The translations under genes and the position numbers were made by a program. A model generated the notes under the pieces. It was not told the DNA's origin. It did not search any database and saw nothing but the letters and a program-made list of their open reading frames with translations. Positions 47,271 through 55,833 of a stretch of 64,000 nucleotides of DNA are shown here, one piece after another. Within the stretch, counting starts at the first letter, position 1, and every line of letters begins with the position of its first letter. The DNA is from Brevundimonas fontaquae (GTDB lineage: Bacteria; Pseudomonadota; Alphaproteobacteria; Caulobacterales; Caulobacteraceae), in NCBI RefSeq assembly GCF_017086445.1, contig NZ_CP070968.1, positions 1,240,001 to 1,304,000 of the forward strand. Reading direction: 5' to 3'.

Positions 47271-48467
47271 TCAGTTCCGAACGACTTTGACCCGTCCGGC
47301 GGCTTCACGCGCGCGTTCGCGGGCCTGTTCGACATCGGCGCCGCGGGCGACAGCTACGCCCATGCGGCGGCGCTCGAAGGCTTCGGGCTTTCCGAACAGA
47401 CGCAGATCGGCGGTCGGGACCGACAGGGCCTCCGCGACGCCCTCGAAGGCGATCCCTTGCGCGTCCATGCCGCCATAGATGACGGCGCTGGCGGCGGGTT
47501 CACGCTGGTTCACGTCGATGGGAAGACCCAGGATGGCGCGGGCATGCAGCGCAAACTCGGTTTGTGTCTGGCTGGCCAGGGTGACCAAGCCGGTGTCGTG
47601 GGGGCGAGGAGAGACCTCGGAGAACCAGACCTGATCGCCCTTGACGAACAGTTCGACGCCGAAGACGCCGTGACCGCCCAGGGCCGCAGTGACCTTGCCG
47701 GCGATGTCCTGGGCAGAGGCGAGGGCGGCGGGCGTCATCGCCTGCGGCTGCCAGCTTTCGACGTAGTCGCCCTTGACCTGGCGGTGGCCGATGGGCGCGC
47801 AGAAATCGGTGCGGGTCGTGCCGTCGGCGTCGCGCGAACGGACGGTCAGAAGCGTGATCTCGAAGTCGAAGTCGATGCGTCCCTCGACGATGACGCGGGC
47901 GCTGGCGACGCGGCCGCTGTCCTGGGCGTAGGTCCAGGCGTCGGCGATTTCATCGGCGCTTTCGACGAAAGACTGGCCCTTGCCCGACGAGGACATGACC
48001 GGCTTGACGAAGTTGGGATAGCCGACGGCCTCGGCGCCGGCGGCCAGTTCCTCGGCCGAGCCGGCGAAGGCGTAGGGGCTGGTGGGAAGACCCAGCGCTT
48101 CGGCGGCCAGTTTGCGGATGCCCTCGCGGTTCATCGTCAGCTGCACCGCGCGAGCCGTCGGGACGATCGTCGCCATGCCGGCGGCCTCGATATCGGCCAG
48201 AACCTCGGTGGCGATGGCCTCGATCTCGGGCACGATGAAGTGCGGGGCCTCGGCCAGGATGACACCGTTCAGCACCTGGGCGTCGGTCATGGGGATGACG
48301 TGGCTGCGGTGCGCGACCTGCATGGCCGGGGCGTTGGGATAACGATCGACGGCGATGACCTCGACGCCGAGCCGCTGAAGCTCGATGGCGACCTCCTTGC
48401 CCAGTTCGCCCGAGCCCAGCAGCATGACGCGCACGGCAGTGTCGGAAAGCGCGGTGCCGAGTTTCAT
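47271..48467 (-). CDS. purT: formate-dependent phosphoribosylglycinamide formyltransferase
   Basis: 398 residues, ATP-grasp. Uses formate and ATP to formylate GAR, the folate-independent route for step three of purine synthesis. Seen: '[47 protein letters not shown]', '[14 protein letters not shown]', '[33 protein letters not shown]'. Start ATG follows the VOC gene by five bases on the same strand. Confidence 0.96.
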   Translation of the reverse strand: MKLGTALSDTAVRVMLLGSGELGKEVAIELQRLGVEVIAVDRYPNAPAMQVAHRSHVIPMTDAQVLNGVILAEAPHFIVPEIEAIATEVLADIEAAGMATIVPTARAVQLTMNREGIRKLAAEALGLPTSPYAFAGSAEELAAGAEAVGYPNFVKPVMSSSGKGQSFVESADEIADAWTYAQDSGRVASARVIVEGRIDFDFEITLLTVRSRDADGTTRTDFCAPIGHRQVKGDYVESWQPQAMTPAALASAQDIAGKVTAALGGHGVFGVELFVKGDQVWFSEVSPRPHDTGLVTLASQTQTEFALHARAILGLPIDVNQREPAASAVIYGGMDAQGIAFEGVAEALSVPTADLRLFGKPEAFERRRMGVAVARGADVEQARERAREAAGRVKVVRN

Positions 48468-48472
48468 GGCGA

Positions 48473-48865
48473 TCAGTCTCCGGTAGCGGGTTCGATCAGG
48501 TCCCAGGCGTTGCCGTAGAGGTCTTCGAAGACCACCACCTTGCCATAGGTCTCATGTCGCGGGGTTTCGCGGAAGTGGACGCCGGCGGCAAGCCAGGCGG
48601 CGTGGTCGCGCATCAGGTCGTCGGTCTCCAGAAACAGCCAGACCCGGCCGCCGGCCTGGTTTCCGACCTGGGCCTTCTGGGCGTCGGTCGTGGCGCGCGC
48701 CAGCAGCAGGCTGGTCTCGCCGCCTTTGGGCGTGACCCGCACCCAGCGCTTGCCGCCGCCCATATCGGTATCCTCGCTGAGGTCGAAGCCCAGCTTGGCG
48801 ACATAGAAGGCGATGGCCGCGTCATAGTCGTGAACAAGCAGGCTGATCGCGCCGATGCGGCTCAT
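48473..48865 (-). CDS. VOC family protein
   Basis: 130 residues from ATG 48865: '[23 protein letters not shown]', '[18 protein letters not shown]', '[23 protein letters not shown]', '[18 protein letters not shown]'. One His, late Glu pattern of the vicinal oxygen chelate fold. A TTG at 48880 is in frame and has GGGGGAG upstream, but those bases form the 3' half of the tkt terminator, so I prefer the ATG. Upstream of purT, probably co-transcribed with it. Confidence 0.85.
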   Translation of the reverse strand: MSRIGAISLLVHDYDAAIAFYVAKLGFDLSEDTDMGGGKRWVRVTPKGGETSLLLARATTDAQKAQVGNQAGGRVWLFLETDDLMRDHAAWLAAGVHFRETPRHETYGKVVVFEDLYGNAWDLIEPATGD

Positions 48866-48878
48866 GGCTTCTGCTTTC

Positions 48879-48915
48879 AAAAAATCTCCCCCGTGAAGCG
48901 TCGCGCACGGGGGAG
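48879..48915 (-). terminator. intrinsic terminator of transketolase gene
   Basis: Perfect 10-bp stem CTCCCCCGTG / CACGGGGGAG (48886-48895 with 48906-48915), 10-base loop, then ATTTTTT on the minus strand. Eleven bases after the tkt stop. Confidence 0.92.
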
Positions 48916-48926
48916 TGATCCGAGTT

Positions 48927-50933
48927 TTAAAGCCGCGCCTTGACCGCCGCGACGATGGCGTCCGAGGTGATGCCGAACTTGTCGTAGAGGACTTCGGCGG
49001 GGGCGGAGGCGCCGAAGCCGGTCATGCCGATGAAGGCGCCGTCTTCGCCGATGAAGCGTTCCCAACCTTGCTTGATCGCGGCTTCCACGGCGACGCGGAC
49101 CGTGCCGCGGCCGATGACCGAGGCCTGGTAGGCGGCGTCCTGCTGTTCGAACAGTTCGAACGAGGGGACCGAGACGACGCGGGTCGCCACGCCCTCGGCT
49201 TCCAGCGTCTCGGCGGCCTTTAACGCCAGGGCCAGTTCGGTGCCGGTGCCGAACAGGGTGGCCTTGGCCTCGCCATTGGCGGCCTTGATCTCATAGGCGC
49301 CCTTTGCACAGAGATTCTGGGCCGACAGGTTTTCGGTCGCGGCGACGGTGCGGACGGCGGGGGTCTTCTGGCGCGACAGGGCCAGGGCCGATGGCGCGGT
49401 CTTGGTCTGCAGGGCGATCTGCCAGCATTCCATGGCCTCGATGGTGTCGGCGGGGCGGAAGACCAACAGGTTCGGAATGGCGCGCAGCGCCGCCAGGTGT
49501 TCGACCGGCTGGTGCGTCGGGCCGTCTTCGCCCAGACCGATCGAATCGTGCGTCAGGACGTGGATGGCGCGGACGCCCATCAATGCGCCCAGGCGGATGG
49601 CCGGGCGGCTATAGTCCGAAAACACCATGAAGGTGCCGCCGTAGGGAATGACCCCGCCGTGCAAGGCCAGGCCGTTCATGGCCGCGGCCATGCCGAACTC
49701 GCGGATGCCCCAGTTGACATAGCGGCCTTCATAGGTCGGCGCGTCCAGGATCGGCGTGCCCTTGACGAAGGTGTTGTTCGAGCCGGTCAGGTCGGCCGAG
49801 CCGCCGATCAGTTCGGGAATGGCGGCGAACAGTTCGTCCAGCGCCGCGCCCGACGATTGGCGCGTCGCCTGGGCCGGCTGGGTCTCGACCAGTTCGGCGA
49901 TCTTAGCGTTCAGGGTATCGAAGGCGGCTTCGGGCAGGTCGCCCTTCATGGCGCGGGTGAAGTCGGCGGCCTGGGCCGAGGCGGCGAGGCGGGCCTCCCA
50001 CTTCTTGCGGTCCTTGGCGCCGCGACGGCCGACCTTCTTCCAGGCGTCGGCGATGGTCTGGGGCATTTCAAAGGGATCGTGATCCCAAGCCAGGCCGAGG
50101 CGCGTGGCGGCGATCTCGGCGGCGCCCAGGGCAGCGCCGTGGGTCTTGTGGCTGCCTTCCATCGTGGCGGCGCCCTTGCCGATCTTGGTCTTGCAGGCGA
50201 TCAGGGTGGGCTTGTCCTGACGCATGGCCCACTTCATCGCGCCCTTGATGGCGTTCATGTCGTGGCCGTCGATGGCCTTGACCGCCCAACCGGCGGCCTT
50301 GAAGCGAGCCTTCTGGTCGGTCGCATCCGACAGAGAGACCTTGCCGTCGATGGTGATCTCGTTGTCGTCCCACAGGACGTGCAGCTTGTTCAGCTTGTAG
50401 CGGCCGGCAAGCGCGATGGCTTCCTGCGACACGCCTTCCATCAGGCAACCGTCGCCGGCGATGACCCAAGTGCGGTGATCGACCAGATCATCGCCATACT
50501 TCGCCGCCAGATGGCGCTCGGCCATGGCGAAACCGACCGAGGTGGCCAAGCCCTGGCCCAGCGGGCCGGTGGTGACCTCGACGCCCGGCATATGGCCGTA
50601 CTCCGGGTGGCCCGCGGTCTTGGAGCCCCACTGACGGAAGTTGGACAGTTCTTCCTTCGTCGCGCCCTTGTAGCCGGTCAGGTGCAGCAGGGCGTAGATC
50701 AGCATCGAGCCGTGGCCGGCCGACAGGATGAAGCGATCGCGGTCGGCCCAGTCGGGGCGCGAGGCGTCGAACTTCAGGAAGCGCGAAAACAGCACCGCGG
50801 CGACGTCTGCCATGCCCATCGGCATGCCGGGGTGGCCGGATTTGGCCTTCTCGACGCCGTCCATGGCGAGGACGCGAATGGCGTTCGCCATCTGCTCGGG
50901 CGTGGCCTTTGGTGCGGTTTTGGCGTCGGTCAC
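48927..50933 (-). CDS. tkt: transketolase
   Basis: 668 residues. Thiamine-dependent transfer of two-carbon units in the pentose phosphate pathway. Seen: 'SGHPGMPMGMADVAAVLF', 'GHGSMLIYALLHLTGY', 'GPLGQGLATSVGFAMAERHLAAKYG', the ThDP motif 'VIAGDGCLMEGVSQEAIALAG...LWDDNEITIDG', 'NWGIREFGMAAAMNGLALHGG' and 'THDSIGLGEDGPTHQPVEHLAALR'. Typical full length. A strong terminator follows. Confidence 0.97.
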   Translation of the reverse strand: MTDAKTAPKATPEQMANAIRVLAMDGVEKAKSGHPGMPMGMADVAAVLFSRFLKFDASRPDWADRDRFILSAGHGSMLIYALLHLTGYKGATKEELSNFRQWGSKTAGHPEYGHMPGVEVTTGPLGQGLATSVGFAMAERHLAAKYGDDLVDHRTWVIAGDGCLMEGVSQEAIALAGRYKLNKLHVLWDDNEITIDGKVSLSDATDQKARFKAAGWAVKAIDGHDMNAIKGAMKWAMRQDKPTLIACKTKIGKGAATMEGSHKTHGAALGAAEIAATRLGLAWDHDPFEMPQTIADAWKKVGRRGAKDRKKWEARLAASAQAADFTRAMKGDLPEAAFDTLNAKIAELVETQPAQATRQSSGAALDELFAAIPELIGGSADLTGSNNTFVKGTPILDAPTYEGRYVNWGIREFGMAAAMNGLALHGGVIPYGGTFMVFSDYSRPAIRLGALMGVRAIHVLTHDSIGLGEDGPTHQPVEHLAALRAIPNLLVFRPADTIEAMECWQIALQTKTAPSALALSRQKTPAVRTVAATENLSAQNLCAKGAYEIKAANGEAKATLFGTGTELALALKAAETLEAEGVATRVVSVPSFELFEQQDAAYQASVIGRGTVRVAVEAAIKQGWERFIGEDGAFIGMTGFGASAPAEVLYDKFGITSDAIVAAVKARL

Positions 50934-51027
50934 TGTGGAGACCTCTGTTGGGAAGGCGGAAAAAGGGGGCGCGCCCCTTTACCCCGGCGCGTCCTCGGCT
51001 TCTATACGGAATCTAAAGGAGCGACCG

Positions 51028-51291
51028 ATGGCAGACGCCACCACGGCCGCACGGGCGCGTATCGATCGCGCCCTGGCCGAATTGGAACGCAAGATTCTTG
51101 AGCTGAAGGCGCGGCCCGCCTCGGCGCCCGCGATCGCGGACGACGACCTGTTCGCGCCGCGGTCTTCTGAAAAGGGGGCCGATGCTCAGCGCGTGGCCGA
51201 ACTGGAGGCCGCCGGGCGCGAGGCGTCCGAGGCGCTGGGCCGCGCCGCCCGGGCCGTGCGCGAGGCCCTGGCCGAAAGCGAGGCCGGCTGA
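51028..51291 (+). CDS. DUF4164-like coiled-coil protein before zapA
   Basis: 87 residues, AAGGAG before ATG 51028. N-terminal helix 'AARARIDRALAELERKILELKAR', an acidic linker with 'DDDLFAPRSSE', then 'AQRVAELEAAGREASEALGRAARAVREALAE'. Small helical proteins like this often precede zapA in alphaproteobacteria; role unknown. Its TGA shares one base with the zapA ATG. Confidence 0.72.
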   Translation: MADATTAARARIDRALAELERKILELKARPASAPAIADDDLFAPRSSEKGADAQRVAELEAAGREASEALGRAARAVREALAESEAG

Positions 51292-51614
51292 TGGCTACGG
51301 TGACGGTCGAGGTCAACGGACGCCCCTATGCGGTGGGCTGCGCCGACGGGCAGGAAGAGCGCGTGTGCATCCTGGCCAAACAGTTCGACAATCAGGTGCG
51401 CCAGGTCGCAGGCGACGTGGGCCATGTCGGCGATCTGCGGCTGTTTCTGATGTCCGCGCTGATCCTGGCCGACGAACTGCACGAGGCGCGGCTGAGCGCC
51501 GGCAAGGCGGGGCCTTCGTCAGCGGCCGCCCCGGCGGCGGCTTCGACGGACGGGGTCGCCGAGGCGCTGAACGCCGTCGCCGCGCGGATCGAAAAGATCG
51601 CCCAAAACCTCTAG
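51291..51614 (+). CDS. zapA: cell division protein ZapA
   Basis: 107 residues. Binds FtsZ and bundles its filaments at the Z-ring. 'ATVTVEVNGRPYAVGCADGQEERVCILAKQFDNQVRQVAG' is the typical globular head, followed by a helix for dimerisation ('LRLFLMSALILADELHEARLS'). Coupled to the previous gene by TGATG, and followed by 6S RNA and the folate ligase, a conserved gene order. Confidence 0.93.
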   Translation: MATVTVEVNGRPYAVGCADGQEERVCILAKQFDNQVRQVAGDVGHVGDLRLFLMSALILADELHEARLSAGKAGPSSAAAPAAASTDGVAEALNAVAARIEKIAQNL

Positions 51615-51699
51615 GCGATTATTCCGCTGCGGATGCTGGTGTCGGGGCCGGCGAAGGCCTATCTTGATCGACGGCGGGTCTTGCTGCGGCTCACGTCGA

Positions 51700-51820
51700 A
51701 GACAACATATCCTTCTGACCTTAATTCACTCATAGGGATCTGTCCCTGTCCGGGCTCGAGGGCTTGGGCATACGGAGCCCACCTGGCTACCCAGGTCGAG
51801 AGGATTTAAACGTTCTTCAC
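51700..51820 (+). ncRNA. ssrS: 6S RNA (ssrS), boundaries approximate
   Basis: The gap between zapA and the 5-formyl-THF ligase is the conserved site of 6S RNA in proteobacteria. Here it is strongly structured: a long pairing 51709-51720 (ATCCTTCTGACC) with 51794-51805 (GGTCGAGAGGAT), hairpins AGGGA/TCCCT (51734-51747) and GGGCT/AGCCC (51760-51780), and ACCTGG/CCAGGT (51781-51796). 6S RNA binds the sigma-70 holoenzyme in stationary phase. Ends are uncertain by up to 40 bases each, since the visible fold is shorter than typical 6S. Confidence 0.6.
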
Positions 51821-51910
51821 GGTTCGCGCGGCGCCGCCACCTTCTCTCTGTGATGTGCTATCGCTCGCCGCGCGGCGGCTCCCTGCATGAGCACGCGTAG
51901 GGGCGGTTCG

Positions 51911-52459
51911 ATGATCCAGGACAAGCATGAACTTCGATCGGCCGCCCGCGCCTTGCGCAAGCGTCTGGCTGAGGCCGATCCGCTGGCCGCCAGTCGGGCG
52001 GCGCACAATGCTGATGCGCTTCCTGCCGCTCGGATCGTCGCGCTCTATTGCGCCATGGGGTCGGAGCTGGATACCGACGCCTTGGCTGCGGCGCTGGAGG
52101 CGGCGGGCCGCCGACTGTGCCTGCCGGTCGTGGTCCAGCGCGACGCGCCGATGGAGTTCCGCGCCTGGTCGCCCGGCGAGCCGCTGGAGATGGACGCCGC
52201 CGGATGCCCCGCGCCGATGCCGCTGGCGGAAGTCGTCATGCCGGACCTGATCCTGACGCCGCTGCTGGCCTTTGACGATCATGGCGGGCGCCTGGGGCAG
52301 GGCGGCGGCTATTACGACCGGACCTTCGCCGCCCGACCCGACGCCATCCGCATCGGTTTCGCCTATGCCGGCCAGAAGGCTGAGCGGCTGGCGCTGGAGC
52401 CTCACGACATTCGACTGCATGGCGTTCTGACCGAGACCGGCTATACGGCTTTCCAATGA
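51911..52459 (+). CDS. 5-formyltetrahydrofolate cyclo-ligase
   Basis: 182 residues from ATG 51911 (AGGGGCGG upstream; ATG 51887 is an alternative). Converts 5-formyl-THF with ATP to methenyl-THF. Conserved 'MPDLILTPLLAFDDHGGRLGQGGGYYDRTF' near the C-terminus carries the nucleotide loop; 'RSAARALRKRLA' the start helix. Known as ygfA/fthC/fau in E. coli, where it is also next to 6S RNA. Overlaps the next gene by ATGA. Confidence 0.93.
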   Translation: MIQDKHELRSAARALRKRLAEADPLAASRAAHNADALPAARIVALYCAMGSELDTDALAAALEAAGRRLCLPVVVQRDAPMEFRAWSPGEPLEMDAAGCPAPMPLAEVVMPDLILTPLLAFDDHGGRLGQGGGYYDRTFAARPDAIRIGFAYAGQKAERLALEPHDIRLHGVLTETGYTAFQ

Positions 52460-53277
52460 GACTGGCATTTTTCGGCGACGTCATCGGCAAGTCCGGCCGT
52501 GACGGCATCAGCGATCATCTTCCGGGCCTGAAGCGGGATCTGAAACTCGACTTCGTGGTCGTGAATGCGGAGAACGCCGCGGGCGGCTTCGGCATCACCG
52601 AGAACACGGCGCGCGAGCTGTTCATGGCGGGCGCCGACTGCCTGACGCTGGGCAACCACAGCTGGGACCAGCGCGAGGCGCTGACCTATATCGTGCGCGA
52701 GCCGCGCCTGATCCGGCCGGCCAACTATCCGCGCCTGATGGATGCGCCGGGCGCCGGGGCCAATCTGTTCGAGACCCATTCGGGGCGCACGGTCTTGGTC
52801 ATGAATGTGCTGGGCCGGGTGCACATGGACCCGATGGACGATCCGTTCGGCGCGGTGGAGCGCGAGCTGGCGGCGGCGCCGCTGGGCGCGGTGGCGGACG
52901 CCGTTATTGTGGACATGCATGCCGAGGTCACGTCCGAGAAGATGGCGATGGGCCACTTCTGCGACGGGCGCGCGTCGCTTGTGGTCGGCACCCACACCCA
53001 TGTGCCCACCGCCGACTGCCAGATCCTGCCCGGCGGCACGGCCTATCAGACCGACGCCGGTGGCTGCTGCGACTACGACAGCGTGATCGGCAACGAAAAG
53101 GAAGAGCCGCTGCGCCGCTTCACCACCCGGATTTCTGGCGGTCGCTACATGCCGGCCTCCGGACCAGCGACGGTATGCGGGGTCTTCGTTGAGACGGACG
53201 ACAGGACAGGCCTGGCAGTGCGGGTCGAGCCGATCCGGGTCGGCGGGCGGTTGTCTCAGGCGATCCCGGTCGTCTGA
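52456..53277 (+). CDS. YmdB-type metallophosphoesterase (TIGR00282 family)
   Basis: 273 residues. Binuclear metal ligands: 'FFGDVIGKSGRDGI' (Asp8), 'VVNAENAAGGFGI' (Glu39, Asn40), 'LTLGNHSWDQRE' (Asn, His), 'VDMHAEVTSEKMAMGHF' (His), and 'VVGTHTHVPTADCQILP' (His-x-His). The B. subtilis relative cleaves 2',3'-cyclic nucleotides and affects biofilm and motility. Coupled to the folate ligase by ATGA; its end overlaps the opposing glycosyltransferase by 22 bases. Confidence 0.92.
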   Translation: MRLAFFGDVIGKSGRDGISDHLPGLKRDLKLDFVVVNAENAAGGFGITENTARELFMAGADCLTLGNHSWDQREALTYIVREPRLIRPANYPRLMDAPGAGANLFETHSGRTVLVMNVLGRVHMDPMDDPFGAVERELAAAPLGAVADAVIVDMHAEVTSEKMAMGHFCDGRASLVVGTHTHVPTADCQILPGGTAYQTDAGGCCDYDSVIGNEKEEPLRRFTTRISGGRYMPASGPATVCGVFVETDDRTGLAVRVEPIRVGGRLSQAIPVV

Positions 53278-54347
53278 CGCGCCCGGCGACGGTCGATCAC
53301 CGTCTGGCGGACGGCCATCAGCTCGGCCGCGCGGCGCTCGGGCGTATGGGTCGCCAGCACATAGGCCTGGGCGGATTGCGCGAGCGCCAATCGTTCCACG
53401 GGTGACGAGATCAGCCGATCCATCGCCGCCGCCAATGTCTTCGGCGTCACCGCATCGACGTAGAGGGCGTGCGGCCCGCTGGCTTCACGCAGACCGCCGC
53501 GCCCGGACGAGATCAGGGCCGCGCCTGCCGCATGGGCCTCGATCGCCGTCAGGCCGAACGGCTCGTCCCAGACGGATGGCGTCAGGGCGATGGCGGCCGT
53601 CTGCATCCGTCGCCGCACCTCGCCCATAGGCGCGGACTTCAGAACCTCGACCCGGTCGCCATACTTTTCCAGCGGCGCGACATGTCGGGCCACCCAGCGC
53701 GCATGATCGTTCCAGTCGTTCAGCATCAGCACGGCGCGCCAGTCAGGATGGGCGTCCAGAACGCCGGGCAAGGCCGCGCACAACACATCGACGCCCTTTT
53801 CGGGCATGGCGCGCCCGGCGAAGGCGATCACCGCCTCTCGATCCTCGGGCGAGGCCAGCCAGGCGCCGGCGTCGATGGGGTTGGGCACCGCGAACGCCCG
53901 GTCATTCAGATCGGGGAAGGTGCGCACGAAGGCGTCGCGTTCGGCGATGCTGACGAAGACCAGGCCGTCTAGCCGCTCATAACGCGCCCGATAACGCCAT
54001 CGGTCGATGGGATGGCGCGGCGGGCGCAGGGCGTTGTGGCGATAGAGCAGATGGGCGGTGTCGGGCAGGGCCTGCTGCACCGCCAACGCCTGTTTCACCT
54101 GCTGATGATGTTCGATCACATCAGGTCGAAAGGCGCGCAGCCGTTCGATAAGCGTCGGCATGCGGCTACGCCCCGCCGGCAGGGCGTCCACGCTCGCTGA
54201 AAAGCCGTCGTCCGCGCCTTGGCAGCAGAAGATGCGCGTCTCGCCACCCTGATCGACGCCCGCCATCGTCCGCACCACCGTCTCCATCGAGTTCGGCTGA
54301 GCTTCGGAAAACAGGCATCCCGGCGGGAGCAGTATGGCGGTGCGCAA
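53256..54347 (-). CDS. GT-B glycosyltransferase, family 4
   Basis: 363 residues. The C-terminal Rossmann half has 'VIAFAGRAMPEKGVDVLCAALPGVL', 'WRAVLMLNDWNDHARWV' and the retaining GT4 motif 'LTPSVWDEPFGLTAIEAHAAGAALISSGRGGLREA' (E-x7-E like). N-terminal half 'RTAILLPPGCLFSEAQPNSMETVVRTMA' binds the acceptor. Likely adds a sugar to an envelope glycan or lipid. No cluster of polysaccharide genes is near. Confidence 0.88.
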   Translation of the reverse strand: MRTAILLPPGCLFSEAQPNSMETVVRTMAGVDQGGETRIFCCQGADDGFSASVDALPAGRSRMPTLIERLRAFRPDVIEHHQQVKQALAVQQALPDTAHLLYRHNALRPPRHPIDRWRYRARYERLDGLVFVSIAERDAFVRTFPDLNDRAFAVPNPIDAGAWLASPEDREAVIAFAGRAMPEKGVDVLCAALPGVLDAHPDWRAVLMLNDWNDHARWVARHVAPLEKYGDRVEVLKSAPMGEVRRRMQTAAIALTPSVWDEPFGLTAIEAHAAGAALISSGRGGLREASGPHALYVDAVTPKTLAAAMDRLISSPVERLALAQSAQAYVLATHTPERRAAELMAVRQTVIDRRRARQTTGIA

Positions 54348-54412
54348 GGTCGCCTCCAGTGGGAAAGTCGGCGCGACCTATAGACGTTTCGTGGCGGAAC
54401 GGCGACGGCGCC

Positions 54413-55009
54413 TTAGCTGTTCGGGTAGCCCAGTTCCGGCTCCATCCTCTCGAAGGTGCGGTTCATGGCGTAGGCGTCCAGATTGGGCAGGGCGATATGG
54501 CCGAAGCGCAGCGACAACTGGTCCTCTGCGGCGGACTCTCCGCCCTTCGATACCGCCGCGACGTAGAAGGCCGACGCTAGCCCGGTGCGATCCGATCCGC
54601 CGGCGCAATGGATCAAAAGGGGTTTTGGTGCATCGCGCATGATGGCGATCAGGGTGCGGACCTCCTGCGGCGTCAGCTCTTCCTTGGCCGACATGCGAAA
54701 GTTGATGTGCTGGATGCCCAAGCGACGACTTTCGGCGACCTCGTCGTCATACCAGGGTGAGCCGGGGTTGTGGCCCCGCAGGTTCAGCACGGTGCGGATG
54801 CCGTACTGGCGCTCCATCCGGTCCAGCAGGCCGGGGCGCGGCTGACCGGCCCGATAAATCTCTCCGGTGATGACGGTGTGGACATTGCCGCTCACGGCGA
54901 CGCCGATGATGTAGGCGATCAGGCAGACGAGACTGACGGCGGCCGAGATCAGCACGAGCTTCAAGGGTGAGAGCCGGCGGATCACGCGGGGCGCGCTCCC
55001 GTAAACCAT
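54413..55009 (-). CDS. membrane-anchored dual-specificity/tyrosine phosphatase-like protein
   Basis: 198 residues. One TM anchor near 18-40 ('LVLISAAVSLVCLIAYIIGVAVSG'), then a phosphatase fold: 'IYRAGQPRPGLLDRMERQYGIRTVLNLRGH' and the CX5R signature 'KPLLIHCAGGSDRTGLASAFYVA'. Phosphate or phosphoinositide/tyrosine substrate unknown. Asp general acid probably in 'PWYDDEVAES' region. Start lies 28 bases inside the COG4705 gene, so the two form a pair. Confidence 0.88.
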   Translation of the reverse strand: MVYGSAPRVIRRLSPLKLVLISAAVSLVCLIAYIIGVAVSGNVHTVITGEIYRAGQPRPGLLDRMERQYGIRTVLNLRGHNPGSPWYDDEVAESRRLGIQHINFRMSAKEELTPQEVRTLIAIMRDAPKPLLIHCAGGSDRTGLASAFYVAAVSKGGESAAEDQLSLRFGHIALPNLDAYAMNRTFERMEPELGYPNS

Positions 55010-55770
55010 TTGCGATAGTTGGCCGTGGTGGCGATCAGCAGCACGACCAGCAGGCCGAGCAGCGCCGCCGTCGATCCGATCGTGCCCAGGTCCAGTCCGC
55101 CCTTGGCGTGCGATTTCGTCAACAGGTCACCCATGGTGGCTCCGAAGGGGCGGGTCAGGACGAAGGCGATCCAGAACAGGACGGTGGTCGAGATGCGGGT
55201 GAATTTCCAGGCTAGGATCGTCAGGACGATGCCGCCCGAGATCACGGCGTTGCTCCACAGATACCCCAGGCCCGAGGTGTCGGCCAGAAAGTCGCCCAGG
55301 GCCGTACCCAGCGTGTTCGACGCCAGGATGGCCAGCCAGTAGAAGGTCTCCACTCCCGGCTCGCGAATATGATCGACCTTCAACGAGCCATAGGTCAGCC
55401 GCCAGGCCGCCAGAACGGCGATCAGGACGCCGGCGATGATCGTCGCACCCGTGGCGTAACCCAGGCCCAGGCTGCGATCCATGAAGTCGGACAGGGTCGT
55501 GCCCGCCGTGCTCGTGGCCAGGATCACCAGCCAATAGAGGGCGGGGTGAAACCGCTTTGACCGCAACTGGGCGATCAGGGTGATGACGAAGAAGCCCAGC
55601 AGGATCAGCGAACTGACGGCATAACCGACCTTCAGCGTCATCGAGACCAGATCGCCGCCGGTCTCGCCGACCGTGGTGGCGCAGATCTTCATGAGCCAGA
55701 AGGCCAGGGTGACCTTAGCCACCTTATCGACCGCGCCCGTGGGCAACTGTTCAGCAGACGTGGCGCTCAT
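54982..55770 (-). CDS. COG4705-type membrane-anchored protein
   Basis: 262 residues from ATG 55770; eight TM segments in four repeats, each with a related motif: 'ATTVGETGGDL', 'STAGTTLSDFMDRSLGLGY', 'NTLGTALGDFLADTSGLGY', 'RPFGATMGDLLTKS'. The conserved T/G/D pattern in the membrane hints at ion or metal transport, but function is unknown. Encoded with the phosphatase that overlaps its 3' end. Confidence 0.85.
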   Translation of the reverse strand: MSATSAEQLPTGAVDKVAKVTLAFWLMKICATTVGETGGDLVSMTLKVGYAVSSLILLGFFVITLIAQLRSKRFHPALYWLVILATSTAGTTLSDFMDRSLGLGYATGATIIAGVLIAVLAAWRLTYGSLKVDHIREPGVETFYWLAILASNTLGTALGDFLADTSGLGYLWSNAVISGGIVLTILAWKFTRISTTVLFWIAFVLTRPFGATMGDLLTKSHAKGGLDLGTIGSTAALLGLLVVLLIATTANYRKWFTGARPA

Positions 55771-55833
55771 CGTGGCGATCCGTGTTCGACAGGGCTGACG
55801 ACGCGCCGGATTTGCGGCCAAGTTTGGGCTGGA

